52,993 bases of DNA from Paenibacillus sp. JCM 18996 (GCA_001313085.1 BBFE01000028.1:1-52993); one strand, 5' to 3'; counted from the stretch's first letter, positions 9,442 to 24,326 are shown. Notes: generated from the sequence alone by a model not told the origin. Translations and numbers: made by a program.

Positions 9442-9451
9442 ATAGGGGTGA

Positions 9452-10974
<1,523 letters not shown>

Positions 10975-11056
10975 CAGATAGGCGGGAGCGGTACGGCTCG
11001 TCGGGCTGTCCGCTGCCACTCCTGTATTTCGGCTTGCCCCTCAGTAGGCTTGGTAA

Positions 11057-11184
11057 AACTTGCGAAGTCAGGTTAAATGGGCCAAGGAACTGCTCTCACG
11101 GTGAGCGGCGTAACACTTTCGAAGTAAGTGGCTTACAGTCAACTCAGTAACGCTTTCGAAGTTAGCTCGCCTTCGGGTAGAGCT
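11057..11184 (+). repeat. Repeat cluster and hairpin before atpG
   Basis: Three related units, at 11057-11074, 11112-11130 and 11149-11167, share the core CTTNCGAAGTNAG. The last runs into a hairpin at 11164-11184, AGCTC/GAGCT enclosing GCC-TTCG-GGT, a UUCG tetraloop in RNA. The stem is followed at once by CTAAGGTGG, the atpG Shine-Dalgarno. The gap atpA-atpG is 228 bp, unusually large for this operon, and holds no gene that I can support. The same arrangement precedes atpD and atpC. Confidence 0.65.
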
Positions 11185-11202
11185 CTAAGGTGGTGAAACA
11201 AT

Positions 11203-12067
<865 letters not shown>

Positions 12068-12090
12068 TTTGGCTATCGATTGATTATATG

Positions 12091-13555
<1,465 letters not shown>

Positions 13556-13590
13556 CCGCCCGGATTAATCAGGATCCGGGCGCAAGCTTA

Positions 13591-13667
13591 TCACGCTTAT
13601 GGCTTTGCCCTGCAAAGCTCTGTGAATGCTTACGAAGTCAGCTTTGCTCCGCAAAGCTCTTAGGAGG
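13591..13667 (+). repeat. Double repeat-hairpin element before atpC
   Basis: Two hairpins in tandem: GCTTTGC-CCT-GCAAAGC at 13602-13618, and AGCTTTGC-TCC-GCAAAGCT at 13640-13658. The second is preceded by CTTACGAAGTCAG and followed by CTTAGGAGG, the atpC ribosome site. The stem sequences are nearly identical, so the two could also pair with each other. Confidence 0.65.
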
Positions 13668-13674
13668 TATCAAG

Positions 13675-14075
13675 GTGAGTAAATTCCTGCTGGAAGTTGT
13701 AACTCCTGAACGGAAGGTATACGCCGAAGAGGCGGATATGATTATCGCCAAGGGTGTAGAGGGCGATCTGGGTATTCTTCCACAACATATACCTCTGGTG
13801 ACACCTTTGAAAATTGGGCCTCTTGTCATTAAGAAAAGCGACGGTGACGAGCATATGCCGTCAACGGCGGTTTTATGGAAGTGCGCAAGGACAAAGTTGT
13901 CATTCTGCTGAGAGCGCCGAATTGCCCGGAGAGATAGATGTTGAACGCGCTCGCGCAGCTAAGGAACGAGCTGAAAAAACGCTTGTTGGGCAAAGATGAG
14001 TACGAGCATCGCCGTGCCGAATTGGCTTTGCAGCGAGCGATTAACCGTCTTAACGTTCATGAAAATAGAAAGTGA
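13675..14075 (+). CDS. atpC: ATP synthase F1 subunit epsilon
   Basis: Regulatory epsilon subunit: N-terminal beta-sandwich (FLLEVVTPERKVYAEEADMII, GDLGILPQHIPLVTPL) and C-terminal two-helix arm (ELALQRAINRLNVHENRK). GTG 13675 follows AGGAGG. Three shifts: -1 near 13857 (ATGGCC), -1 near 13907 (CTGGCT), +1 A near 13978. The repaired protein, about 133 residues, ends at TGA 14073-14075, directly before a strong terminator. Confidence 0.9.
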
Positions 14076-14080
14076 TGGGG

Positions 14081-14112
14081 AAGACTGCTACCGGTTAGCA
14101 GTCTTTTTTTTT
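14081..14112 (+). terminator. Terminator of the atp operon
   Basis: AAGACTGCTA and TAGCAGTCTT form a perfect 10-bp stem followed by ten or more T. Confidence 0.9.
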
Positions 14113-14164
14113 TGTTTTTTTTCCGAGCTTTCAAATGAATATAAAATAGAATTGGTGGAAATTG

Positions 14165-14194
14165 TTAGACACCTTTTTTTTCATTTGCTATAAT
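14165..14194 (+). promoter_or_regulatory. Promoter of the nuo operon
   Basis: TTAGAC (14165-14170), 18 bp, TATAAT (14189-14194). The spacer contains an 8-T run that may be lengthened by one or two bases, so the true spacing may be 16-17. Confidence 0.5.
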
Positions 14195-14257
14195 TTAAAG
14201 ATACCATTACCCAGTTTTATACAATCGGATGAATTGTACGGAGGCGATGCGGTTTCT

Positions 14258-14624
14258 ATGTACACCAACAATTATGTCATCGTAGCTATCTTTATCGTGC
14301 TGGGGATTCTGCTCCCTATCGCAGCACTCACCATGGCCGTCTGCTGCGCCCCAGCAAGCCCGTGGAAGAGAAGTACACCACGTATGAAAGCGGAAACGAA
14401 CCAGTAGGGGAAAGCCATGTCCGGTTTAATATCCGCTATTATCTGTTTGCGTTAATGTTTGTTATTTTTTTGATGTGGAAACCGTTTTCTTATACCCATG
14501 GGCCGTAGCTTTCAAGAAGCTTGGCTTATTTGCGTTAGTGAGATGTTCATTTTTTATCGCCTTATTGTTAGTGGGATTACTATACGCCTGGAAGAAGAAG
14601 GTGCTGCAATGGACTTCAATCTAG
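14258..14624 (+). CDS. nuoA: NADH-quinone oxidoreductase subunit A
   Basis: Small three-helix membrane subunit of complex I. Starts [25 protein letters not shown] lies 13 bp upstream. Four shifts: -1 near 14336 (ATGGGCC), +2 in the T run 14465-14471 ([18 protein letters not shown]), -1 near 14540 (GTGGAG) and +1 in the T run 14550-14555. Read through, it keeps YESGNEPVG and the conserved [12 protein letters not shown], about 122 residues. The stop at 14622-14624 overlaps the nuoB start. Confidence 0.88.
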
Positions 14625-15127
14625 AAAACATTTCGCCTGAAGAAAGACAGGAACTGGACCGCAATGTGTTTATGACTACTCTGGATCAGCTGAAGGCATG
14701 GGCACGCAGCAACTCTTTATGGCCGCTCACATTCGGGCTGGCGTGCTGCGCGATTGAAATGATGGGAACGGGCGCTTCACATTATGATCTAGACCGCTTC
14801 GGGGTCATCTTCCGGACATCGCCGAGACAGTCGGATGTCATGATCGTCGCCGGCACGGTGACCAAGAAGATGGCTCCTCTTCTGCGCCGTTTGTACGAGC
14901 AGATGCCCGAGCCCAAATGGGTTATAGCCATGGGTTCCTGTGCAACTGCAGGAGGGCCTTACGTTAAATCTTATGCCGTTGTAAAAGGTGTGGACCAAGT
15001 GGTGCCTGTCGACGTTTACATACCGGGCTGTCCGCCTAATCCGGCTGCTTTGATCTATGGGATCAATAAGCTGCAGGAGAAAATCCGCTACGAAGCGAGG
15101 ACCGGGAAGCAGGTGACGAATCGATGA
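14609..15127 (+). CDS. nuoB: NADH-quinone oxidoreductase subunit B
   Basis: Intact, 172 residues. Carries cluster N2: Cys46-Cys47 in LACCAIE, Cys111 in GSCATAGG and Cys141 in PGCPPNP. It forms the last iron-sulfur relay to quinone at the membrane interface. It overlaps nuoA by 16 bp and nuoC by 4 bp (ATGA). Confidence 0.96.
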   Translation: MDFNLENISPEERQELDRNVFMTTLDQLKAWARSNSLWPLTFGLACCAIEMMGTGASHYDLDRFGVIFRTSPRQSDVMIVAGTVTKKMAPLLRRLYEQMPEPKWVIAMGSCATAGGPYVKSYAVVKGVDQVVPVDVYIPGCPPNPAALIYGINKLQEKIRYEARTGKQVTNR

Positions 15128-15764
15128 CCGATGAGAACACGCCTCCGGATAATCAGGAGCAGCCAAGTGGGCCTGTGGATGACGAGAAAGAAGCCAAGCG
15201 TAAAGCGGCTGCCGAAGCCCGGGCGGCAAGAGCAAGCGCCAGAGCTGCCAAAACGGATGCGGAGAGCGATACGCCCAAGGCTCCTTCCCCCAAGCAGCCC
15301 ATTTTGGATCGGCTGGTCGGATCATTAAAGAGAACGTCGGTGCCTCCACTGTGGAGCAAGCTTTTATCAATGAGCGGGACGGACACCTTCCCTATGTGGT
15401 TATACAGAAGGAATTTTGGCTGGAAACGGCTAGACTGCTGCTGTCCCACCCGGAGCTGAAAATGAACTACCTGCGCAATGTATCGGGCACAGACCAGGAA
15501 ACTCATCTGGAGGTGGCTTATCATATGCTGTCTTTGGAGACCAAGCAGGATTACTGCTTTAAAGTGAAGACGGAGCGCGAAGCGGCGGCGATTCCTTCCG
15601 TGACCCCGGTGTGGCCTACAGCCAATTGGAATGAACGGGAAATATACGATCTGCTGGGAATCCATTTCCACGGGCATCCGGATCTAAGGCGCATCATGAT
15701 GCCCGACGACTGGGTAGGCCACCCGCTGCGCAAAGATTACGAACCGTTTGATCCGGAGGTGTGA
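15124..15764 (+). CDS. nuoC: NADH-quinone oxidoreductase subunit C
   Basis: 30-kDa subunit of the peripheral arm. The C-terminal 130 residues hold the signature [26 protein letters not shown]. The first 60 or so residues are a low-complexity extension rich in Ala, Lys, Glu and Pro, not part of the core fold. One missing G near 15319 (GTCGGGATC) separates the two; repaired it reads [22 protein letters not shown]. Total is about 214 residues. Confidence 0.92.
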
Positions 15765-15768
15765 CAGT

Positions 15769-16867
15769 TTGATACGGACGGAAGAACTTTTACTAAATGT
15801 AGGGCCTCAGCATCCAAGTACGCACGGAGTATTTCGGATCATTGTGAAGCTGGACGGAGAGATGATCACCGAGCCACGCCGGTTATGGGTTATTTGCACC
15901 GGGGAACGGAAAAGCTGGCGGAAAACCTCACTTATACGCAGATCATTCCTTATACCGACCGGATGGACTATGTCTCCGCCATGACCAACAATTACGTGCT
16001 GGTTCATGCCGTGGAAAAGCTGATGGGACTGGAGATACCGGAGCGCGCAGAGTTTCTTAGACTGATAGTGATGGAGCTTCAGCGGGTCGCATCCCATCTG
16101 GTATGGTGGGGCACTTACCTGCTGGATATTGGGGCGATGAGCCGTTCCTGTTTGCTTTTCGCGACCGGGAAATAATCATCGATTTGTTCAATGAACTGTG
16201 TGGAGCCCGTCTGACTTACAATTACATGCGAGTAGGCGGAGTAAAGTGGGATGCTCCCGAGGGCTGGATCGAAAAGGTACGGCAATTCATTCCTTATATG
16301 AAAGATAAGCTGGATGAGTATGACCGGCTGGTGAGCGGGAATGAAATTTTTTTCTGGCACGGATTAAAGGCGTCGGCCGTTATGACGCGGATACCGCGAT
16401 CGCATACGGGTTAAGCGGAGCCAACTTAAGGTGTACCGGAGTGAACTGGGACCTGCGTAAAGACCAGCCTTACTGCATATACGACCGATTCGAATTCGAT
16501 ACGGTGGTCAGAGGCGGCGGGGACTGCTATGACCGTTACCTTGTCCGGTTGGGGGAAATCCGGCAGTCGCTGCGGATTCTGGAACAGGCAGTGGAGCAGT
16601 TCCCTGAGGAGGGCGAAATTATGGGGAAAGTGCCCAGAGTGGTACGTCCTCCCGAAGGCGAAGTATATGCGAGAATTGAATCCCCGCGAGGAGAAATCGG
16701 CTGCTATATCGTATCCAAAGGCAAGGATAAGCCATACCGTCTGAAATTCAGACGCCCGTCGTTTGTGAATTTGCAGATTCTCCCAAACTGCTGGGGGGCA
16801 GAGCATGACGAACCTGATCACCATCCTGGGAGGAATCGATATTGTCGTTGGGGAGGTCGACTGCTGA
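15769..16867 (+). CDS. nuoD: NADH-quinone oxidoreductase subunit D
   Basis: 49-kDa subunit forming the quinone pocket. TTG 15769 follows GGAGG by 9 bp. The start [17 protein letters not shown] carries the quinone-pocket His; [23 protein letters not shown] and the C-terminal SFVNLQ...[12 protein letters not shown] are present. Five shifts: -1 near 15871 (GAGGCC), -1 near 16142 (AGCCCG), +2 in the T run near 16350, -1 near 16787 and -1 near 16799. Repaired length is about 366 residues, ending TGA 16865-16867, which shares its last A with the nuoH start. Confidence 0.9.
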
Positions 16868-17881
16868 TGGCCAATCTGCTGAATCAGGGTTTTACATGGA
16901 CGCATTTTCTCATATTTGCCTTCTGGGGCGTCGTTATGCTGTTAATTGTGCTCGGGTTCGTCACTTATGCGATTTATTTCGAACGCAAGGTGATCGGCTG
17001 GATGCAGTTCCGCATCGGACCGAACAGGGTGGGACCGTTAGGTTTGCTGCAATCGGTGGCAGACGTGCTCAAGCTGCTGCTTAAAGAGGATACAATACCG
17101 GCCAAAGCGGACAGGGAACTGTTCATCCTGGCGCCCATCATCACCTTTGTTCCCGCGTTCGTCGTACTTGCTACGATTCCTTTCACGTACAGCCTGTACA
17201 ACGCGGATCTGAATGTCGGTCTGCTGTATTATGTGGCTTTATCCGGAATCTCTACGATAGGGATAGTGTTGGGCGGATGGGCATCGAATAATAAATATTC
17301 CCTGCTAGGAGGAATGCGCTCCGCCGCCCAGATGATCTCGTATGAAATTCCGCTTGTGTTATCCGTTATCGGCGTTATTATGACAAGCAGCAGTTTAAGT
17401 TTGAGGGAGATTGTTATCGCACAGGAAGGCGGATTCTGGCATTGGAACTTCCTGCCCCAGATTATCGGGTTTGTCGTGTTCATCATTGCAGCTATCTCCG
17501 AGCTGAACCGCACGCCTTTCGACCTTCCCGAGGCGGAATCCGAGCTGGTAGCGGGCTATCACGTGGAATACAGCGGCTTCCGGTTCGCTTTTTTTTCATG
17601 CTGGCCGAGTATGTGTACGTTTTTTTGCGATCGCGTCTTTAACTACGGTGCTGTTCCTGGGCGGCTGGCATGCTCCTTTTGCCTTCCTGAGCTGGGTTCC
17701 GGGCCTCATCTGGTTTGTGCTGAAATTCTCCGCCGTCGTCTTCTTCCTGTTCTGGCTTCGGGCGACCATGCCCAGGATCCGGGTGGATCAGCTGATGAGC
17801 TTCGGATGGAAGGTGTTGCTGCCGTTGTCGCTGCTCAATATTTTCATTACCGCTGTCTACATTCAGTTTTTTTTATCATAA
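16867..17881 (+). CDS. nuoH: NADH-quinone oxidoreductase subunit H
   Basis: Eight-helix membrane subunit next to the quinone chamber. Motifs: ERKVIGWMQFRIGPNRVGPLG, SYEIPLVLS, ELNRTPFDLPEAESELVAGY, MLAEYVYV and RATMPRIRVDQLM. Two +2 expansions, the 8-T run at 17589 and the 7-T run near 17620, shift the frame twice. Repaired length is about 336 residues. Confidence 0.93.
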
Positions 17882-17909
17882 AGCCTGAAGAGCAAGGGGG
17901 GATTATCGA

Positions 17910-18363
17910 ATGAAGGGGATCGTAAAAGGACTCGGGGTAACGCTGAAGAGTATGACCCAAAAAAAAGTTACGTACAATTACCCTGACGTGCCGCTCGATA
18001 TGCCGGACCGCTTCCGCGGAATACAGTATTTTGACCCGGAAAAGTGCATCGTCTGCAACCAGTGTGTGAGAATTTGTCCGACCGAATGCATCACATTGAC
18101 AGGAAAGGCCAACCCGGATCCCGAGAAAAAAAGGTAAAGGTCATCGACACGTACGATATCAATTTCGAAATTTGCATTCTGTGCGACTTATGTACGGAGG
18201 TATGCCCTACGGAAGCGATCGTGATGACGAACAATTTTGAGCTGAGCGCGTACAGCCGGGATGAACTATTCAAAAAAACATGCAGTGGTTGAATGAAAAT
18301 AACACCAACGTGCGACAGGAGAACAACAACTCCGCGCTGCCCGTCAAAGGAGGGGCGAAATAG
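17910..18363 (+). CDS. nuoI: NADH-quinone oxidoreductase subunit I
   Basis: Peripheral subunit with two [4Fe-4S] motifs, CIVCNQCVRICP and CILCDLCTEVCP. ATG 17910 follows AAGGGGGG. Two 7-A runs (18126-18132 and 18272-18278) should be five each. Repaired, the first joins the two ferredoxin motifs through EKKVKVIDTYDI and the second gives a C-terminus LFKNMQWLNENN...KGGAK ending at TAG 18361-18363. About 150 residues. Confidence 0.9.
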
Positions 18364-18365
18364 AT

Positions 18366-18893
18366 ATGTTTGGGAATGGGGCTGCGTTTTTTTTCAAGCG
18401 GGAGCAACATCGCATTCTTCATTTTCGCTTTTTTTTGGCCATTGGCGGCGCGATTTATATGATCAGTTTTACAAAAGTTGTGCATATGGTGATGGCTTTA
18501 TCGCTGACTTTCATCAGCCTGGCCGGGCTTTATGTTATTCTGAACGCGGAGTTCATCGCTTTTGTCCAAGTGTTGATTTATTCGGGCGCAATTACGATCC
18601 TGATGATCTTCGGTATCATGATGACCAGGCATCAAGGGGAGGAACAGAAGCCTAAGCGGCCTGCGCACAATATTTTGACAGCGGTAGGGGCCTTGGGGCT
18701 GCTCGGGATACTGTTCTATGCGATTCAAAAATCGAGCCTCCCTTCAGGCGAATATGTACCAGTCGAGAAGAATACGATGGAAATCGGGCAGAGGCTGTTC
18801 AACGAATACGCGATTCCTTTTGAGATTATGTCGGTGCTGCTGACGGTTGCTTTTATAGGAGCCATCGTTATAGCCAAAAGAGAGGAGGAATAA
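18366..18893 (+). CDS. nuoJ: NADH-quinone oxidoreductase subunit J
   Basis: Five-helix membrane subunit. The body [45 protein letters not shown] is clear. Two T runs near the start (18387-18394 and 18429-18436, both eight T) put about 14 codons in another frame. Removing the extra T gives [27 protein letters not shown] 18366 lies about 10 bp after AGGAGG and is kept; an ATG at 18376 is in frame with the central part and is the alternative. Ends 2 bp before nuoK. Confidence 0.88.
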   Translation: MFGNGAAFFFKREQHRILHFRFFLAIGGAIYMISFTKVVHMVMALSLTFISLAGLYVILNAEFIAFVQVLIYSGAITILMIFGIMMTRHQGEEQKPKRPAHNILTAVGALGLLGILFYAIQKSSLPSGEYVPVEKNTMEIGQRLFNEYAIPFEIMSVLLTVAFIGAIVIAKREEE

Positions 18894-18895
18894 GC

Positions 18896-19209
18896 TTGGT
18901 TGCTACAGCTACGCCATACTTGACCTTGGGAGCGATTCTTTTCTGTATCGGGCTTTACGGTGCTCTGACCAAGAAAAAAAATGCGGTAATTGTGCTATTA
19001 TCCATAGAGTTAATGCTGAACGCGGTAAACTTGAATTTGATCGCCTTCTCCAAGTTCGGAGTCAGGCCTTCCTTACGGGACAAATTTTCTCTCTGTTTAC
19101 CATCTCGGTTGCGGCGGCGGAAGCAGCGGTTGGAATCGCTATACTGATAGCGCTCTACCGCAATAAAGGCACTGCGGATGTGAATGAGATGGACTCCATG
19201 AAGCGGTAA
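18896..19209 (+). CDS. nuoK: NADH-quinone oxidoreductase subunit K
   Basis: Three-helix membrane subunit, MrpC-like. TTG 18896 follows [31 protein letters not shown] carries the conserved membrane Glu. One missing C near 19063 (GTCCAGGCC) breaks the frame; repaired it reads [31 protein letters not shown] and ends at TAA 19207-19209, about 104 residues. An 8-A run at 18974-18981 (TKKKN) probably adds one lysine in frame. Confidence 0.92.
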
Positions 19210-19264
19210 GTCTTCAGGTTGCCGGAACGGACGAATTGCAATATGAAGGAGGATCAGACAATCC

Positions 19265-21144
19265 ATGGTACCGGATTATTCAACCTATGTGTGGCTCATT
19301 CCGCTGTTTCCGCTGGCTGCTTTCCTGGCGCTCGTCGCTTTCGGACGCTCGTCCAGAGGCCTGGGGCCCGGCATCAGTGCAGCGGCTGCCGCGCTTTCGT
19401 TTCTTCTTTCCGCAGCGGTTTTTTTTGCCGCACGCACCGGAGAAAGGGCCGCTAATTATACTTGGAACCAAATCGACTGGATAAAAGCAGGGAATTATAC
19501 GCTGCATATAGGTTACGAAGTGACGAATTTGAACGCGCTAATGCTGCTGATCGTCACTCTAGTCGCGCTTGCGGTCAATATTTATTCCGTTGGTTACATG
19601 AAGGATGATCCAAGGATCACGGTGTTTTTTTTCTTACATTTCGCTGTTTACTTTTTTCGATGCTGGGTCTAGTCATATCGGAAAATTTGCTTGAATTGTA
19701 CATATTTTGGGAGCTCGTGGGCGTTTGCTCCTTCCTGCTCGTAGGATTCTGGTTCACCAAGCCGGAAGCGAGGGCGGCCGCCAAGAAGGCATTCATCGTC
19801 ACCCGCATAGGGACGTGGGCTTATTCCTCGGGATCCTCTTATTGTTCTGGGTCATGCCTGACCATGCTCTGGACTTCAATTCCATCCATAATGCGGTGAC
19901 CGGGGGCAAAATTCCAGGTGAGACCCTCACTTGGGTCGCGATTCTTATTTTCATCGGAGCTGTGGGCAAATCGGGCCAATTCCCTCTGCACACCTGGCTG
20001 CCCGATGCGATGGAAGGCCCCACGCCAATCTCCGCTCTGATTCATGCCGCTACGATGGTCGCTGCGGGGGTTTACCTGGTAGCCCGGACTTACGATATTT
20101 TCGCAGCGTCTCCGGATGCCCTTCTCATTGTTGCCTGTATCGGCGGTTTTACCGCTATTTTCGCGGCTACCATCGGTACGGCCCAGAACGATATTAAACG
20201 GATCCTGGCTTATTCCACGGTTTCCCAGCTGGGCTATATGATGATGGCGCTCGGACTAGGTACGGAAGCGGGTTATACGGCGGGTATTTTCCATTTGTTT
20301 ACTCATGCGTTCTTCAAGGCATTATTATTCTTGGGAGCGGGCAGCGTCATTCACGCGGTACATACTCAGGACATTCATGAAATGGGCGGACTGGCAGGCA
20401 GTATGAAGATCACGACATGGACGTTTGCCATCGGTGCGCTGGCGTTGTCCGGTATTTTCCCTTTTGCGGGATTTTGGTCCAAGGATTCGATTCTCGCTGC
20501 AGCGTATCATCAACATATGGGGTTATTCCTGATCGGATTGGTTGCGGCATTTTTTCACCGCCTTCTATATGTCGCGGCTGTTCTTTCTCGTCTTTCTCGG
20601 CAGGCCCCGATTTAAAAGTGAAGCTCATGAATCCCCGGCTCCATGTCGGTGCCGCTGGTCGTCCTGGCTGTGCTGGCGGTTCTAGCCGGTTTCGTGTTCA
20701 CTCCTTTCAATCCATGGCTCGGGTCCTGGCTGACCGGGAAAACGGTCCATGAAGAGGCAAACATTGCCGTCATGCTGTTGTCCAATATTGCAGGTGTGGC
20801 GGGAATCGGTTTGGGTTGGTTGATGTACGGCAAGAAGTCGGTTCCTGCAGATTTGGTCTCCGGCCCTGCGCCCGGTTTGTACCGGATCGTACACCACAAA
20901 TATTATATCGATGAACTGTATCAGGCTGTTATTGTTAAACCGCTGCAGGCTGTCGGCTCTTTTTTTCAACTGGTTCGACAAGTGGATCATCGACGGTTTA
21001 GTGCGTTTGTCGATCCTTTCCACCGTGGGGCTGGGCAAAGTCGGCATCCGGGTGCAGAACGGCCAGGTCCAGACCTATGGCCTTGTTACTCTGCTGGGGT
21101 TAATCGTATTGATGCTCGCTCTGGCCGGAAGGAGGTTCATCTAG
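19265..21144 (+). CDS. nuoL: NADH-quinone oxidoreductase subunit L
   Basis: Mrp-antiporter-like proton-pumping subunit with the long lateral helix. ATG 19265 is 11 bp after AAGGAGGA. Motifs: [19 protein letters not shown] with the key Glu, [38 protein letters not shown], and [23 protein letters not shown]. Six shifts: +T near 19624, +1 T near 19650, -1 G near 19808, +1 T near 20551, -1 C near 20641 and +1 T near 20961. Repaired length is about 626 residues, ending ALAGRRFI. The next gene starts 1 bp later. Confidence 0.93.
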
Positions 21145-21145
21145 G

Positions 21146-22776
21146 ATGGACAGACACTTGCTTTCTCTAGTCGCGTTTATTCCTTTTATCGGAATGCTGC
21201 TGCTCCTTTTCCTGCCCAAGGAAAAAAGGAAGACTGCTGAGAAATGTGACCATAGGCGTATCGATCCTTCCGCTAATCCTAAGCGCATGGATTTATACCG
21301 ATTTCAATATGAACCTGGAAGGCATGCAGTACAGAGAGAAGTTCGACTGGATTAATATCCCGCTCAACAAGGAGCCCCTGAACCAGGACTTGACTTCCTT
21401 TTTTCCTGCAAATTAAGTATCATCTTGCTTTGGATGGATTGTCCTTGCCGCTCGTCTTGCTCACCGGACTGGTTTCGGTTATGGCGGCCTTTGCCTCAAT
21501 TCATATCAAAAAAAGAGATGGAAAACGTTCTACACTATGTTTTTTGCTGCTCCAGACCGGAATGTACGGTGTGTTTATGGCGCAGGACCTGGTGCTGTTC
21601 TTCCTGTTCTTCGAAGTTACGCTGGTCCCGATGTTCTTCCTGATCGGAATCTGGGGCTACAAAGACAGGGAAAGGGCCGCGAACCGGTTCCTGATCTATA
21701 ACGGGCTGGGCTCCGCTATTATGCTTATAGTCTTCCTCATCCTCATTAGTACGGCCGGGATCGTGCAGCAGGATAAGCCGGGGGCTTCACCGTTTTCTAC
21801 ACCTCCGACTGGCAGATCATGATGGATAACTTGCTGCAAAAAAAGCGGACAGCTTCGTCAATCAAGCAAGTCCGGACGGTTCCAACCCATTCTACTTGAG
21901 CGGAACGGCCAGAGGGATCCTCTTCCTTCTGCTGCTCGCCGCTTTCGGAATCAAGCTTCCGATCTTCCCTTTTCACACGTGGATGCTCAAGGTACATACG
22001 GAAGCGCCGCCCTCGATCGTGATGATTCACTCGGGTATCCTGCTGAAGATGGGAGCCTATGGGTTGATCAAATTCGGCGTGCTGATGTTTCCGGAGCAGG
22101 TTAGGCAGTGGGCTTGGCTGTTGGCCGTCCTGGGTGTGATCAATATTCTGTACGGTGCCGTATTGGCTTTTGTGCAAAATGAGTTCAAGCTCATGTTGGC
22201 CTACTCCAGTATTTCGCATATGGGCATTGTTCTTATAGGAATCGCCGCTTTAAATCCGGTCGGCCTGGAGGGCGCCATGGTGCAGCTTGTCTCCCATGGA
22301 CTTATCTCCGCTCTGCTGTTCCTGCTTGTAGGCAGCATATATGAGAGGACACAGACGACTAGGCTCGATCAGCTGGGCGGGCTGTCAAGCTCTATTCCGT
22401 TTATGAGCGGAATTTTGTTGGTAGCCGGTATGGCTTCGCTGGGACTTCCCGGTTTGTCGGGGTTCGTGGGCGAATTCCTTTCGTTCCTCGGGCTGTTCCA
22501 GAAAGCCAAAATCACCGCTGCGATTGCAGCGCTCGGAATTATTCTGACTGCAGTTTACATGCTTCGCGGAGTAATGGGAATTACGTTCGGCCCCATGGCC
22601 GCCTCGTACCAATCGATTAAGGACGCAAGGCTGATGGAGGCTATCCCAATGATCGTGCTGGTTGCATTTATCTTCCTATTGGGCGTATATCCTCAGGCGC
22701 TCACAGGATCATGCAGCAGACCGTGAGCAGCTTTGACCATATCATTCAAACCATGCCCGCGAAGATAGGAGGTTAG
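21146..22776 (+). CDS. nuoM: NADH-quinone oxidoreductase subunit M
   Basis: Antiporter-like proton-pumping subunit. Key motifs: DLVLFFLFFEVTLVPMFFLIGIWG, GIKLPIFPFHTWMLKVHTEAPPS with the membrane Lys, and SYSSISHMG-type helix AYSSISHMGIVLIG. Shifts: near 21236 (-2 or +1), +1 T near 21402, a compensating pair at 21508-21514 (+2 A) and 21540-21545 (+1 T), -1 G near 21784, +2 A near 21826 and -1 near 22706. Between the compensating pair the apparent KRDGKRSTLC should read KRWKTFYTM. Repaired length is about 544 residues, ending QTMPAKIGG. Confidence 0.92.
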
Positions 22777-22780
22777 AGCT

Positions 22781-24326
22781 GTGGAACAAGTACGGCTTCA
22801 ATTAGCGGATCTGGCTCATCTTTGGCCTGAATTAACGATCGTATTTGTGGCGGTTGCGCTTACGGTGATAGACCTGGTTTTTCCCCGCAGCGCAAACCGC
22901 AGCTTTCTTGGTTGGCTTTCCCTTGCCGGGGTTCTTGCCTCGCTCATCTTGGTCTGCTTCCAATTGAACCTTGAACTGCCGGTCCAGCTTTTGAACCAAA
23001 GCTATCGGGTGGATGATTTTGCGGGCCTCATAAAACTGGTGCTGCTCGGCTCCACCGCGCTGATCATCTTGATGAGCCTGGGTTCTCTCAACACAGGCGA
23101 CATTCCCCACACAGGCGAATATTACTATTTGCTGCTGCCTGCTACGCTGGGCGGTATGGTGATGGCAAGCTCGGGGGACCTGATCACATTATTCGTTGGA
23201 TTAGAGCTGCTGAGCATTACCTCTTACATTCTGGTAGGGATGCGAAAAAAAGAATACGAACTCCAACGAGGCCGCCTTTAAATATGTCGTCCTTGGCGGA
23301 GTATCCTCCGCTGTAATTTTGTATGGAATGTCCTTCCTGTACGGAATTACCGGTTCGACCAATCTGCGGCAGATCAGCGCGGCTCTGCCGGACGCTTCGA
23401 CGGCGATGCTGCCGCTGTTGTATGTCGCTTTCTTCCTGCTGCTCGCGGGCTTGGGCTTTAAAATAGCTGCGGCTCCGTTTCATATGTGGGCGCCTGATGT
23501 GTACCAAGGGGCACCGACACCTATTGCGGCCTATTTGGCGGTCGTCTCCAAAGCAGCGGGGTTTGCCATGCTGTTCCGGATCATATACGGGATGTTCGGC
23601 GTGGAAGCGATCAAGGTGCTGTTCAACCAACCTTCCGGAGCGGAGCTTGCCAATATGACCAAGGATGTTTCCTTGTCCTTGATGGTTCTGGCGGCCATCG
23701 CCATGGTTATAGGCAATGTGACGGCGTTAAGGCAGACCAACATGAAACGGCTGCTGGCTTTGTCCGGAGTTGCTAACGCGGGCTATTTGCTTGTGCCGAT
23801 CGCAAACCAGTTCGCCATTCTGCATTATGCCAACTTCTCGGAGTTCATATATTATTTGACAGCCTATGCGCTGATGAACATCGGAATGTTCGCCGTCATT
23901 ATCCTGATGGAGCAGTCTAACGGGCACGAGGAGCTCAGCGGCTTTGCGGGATTGTACTATCGCGCGCCTTTTACGGCCGCAGCGGTGGTTCTGCTTGTGC
24001 TGTCCTTGACGGGCATTCCGGTGACCGCCGGGTTCTTCGGTAAAGTCTACATCATGCTCGGGACGGTCCAAACGTACCACTACTGGCTTGCGGCGATTAT
24101 GATCGTAACCAGCGTCATTTCCTTTTACTATTATTTCGGACTTATCCGCCAAATGTTTATGCGCAGCGATGACAGGCCCTCAGAAGTGAAAGTTCCTTTC
24201 CTTCTGGGATTAACCTGCTGGCTCTGTGCTGCAGCTTCGGTGCTTTTGGGGCTTTTTTTCCACAGACGATGCTGCGGTTTATCGAAACGATTTTTTACCT
24301 ACCAGAAAGACTTGTTTATTCTATAG
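22781..24326 (+). CDS. nuoN: NADH-quinone oxidoreductase subunit N
   Basis: Third antiporter-like subunit and last gene of the operon. GTG 22781 lies 8 bp after AGGAGG. FVGLELLSITSYILVG has the conserved Glu; KIAAAPFHMWAPDVYQGAPTPIAAYLAVVSKAAG the conserved Lys. +1 A near 23244 breaks the frame (MRKKNTNSNEAAFKYVVLGG). Near the end two T runs (24253-24259, +2; 24291-24296, +1) cancel, so the real C-terminus is probably LGLFPQTMLRFIETIFTYQKDLFIL. About 514 residues. nuoE, nuoF and nuoG are absent before and after. Confidence 0.93.

Noticed and set aside
10975..11202. A small missed gene in the atpA-atpG gap
   Set aside because: No frame with a ribosome site and plausible codon use; the gap is filled by repeats and a hairpin.
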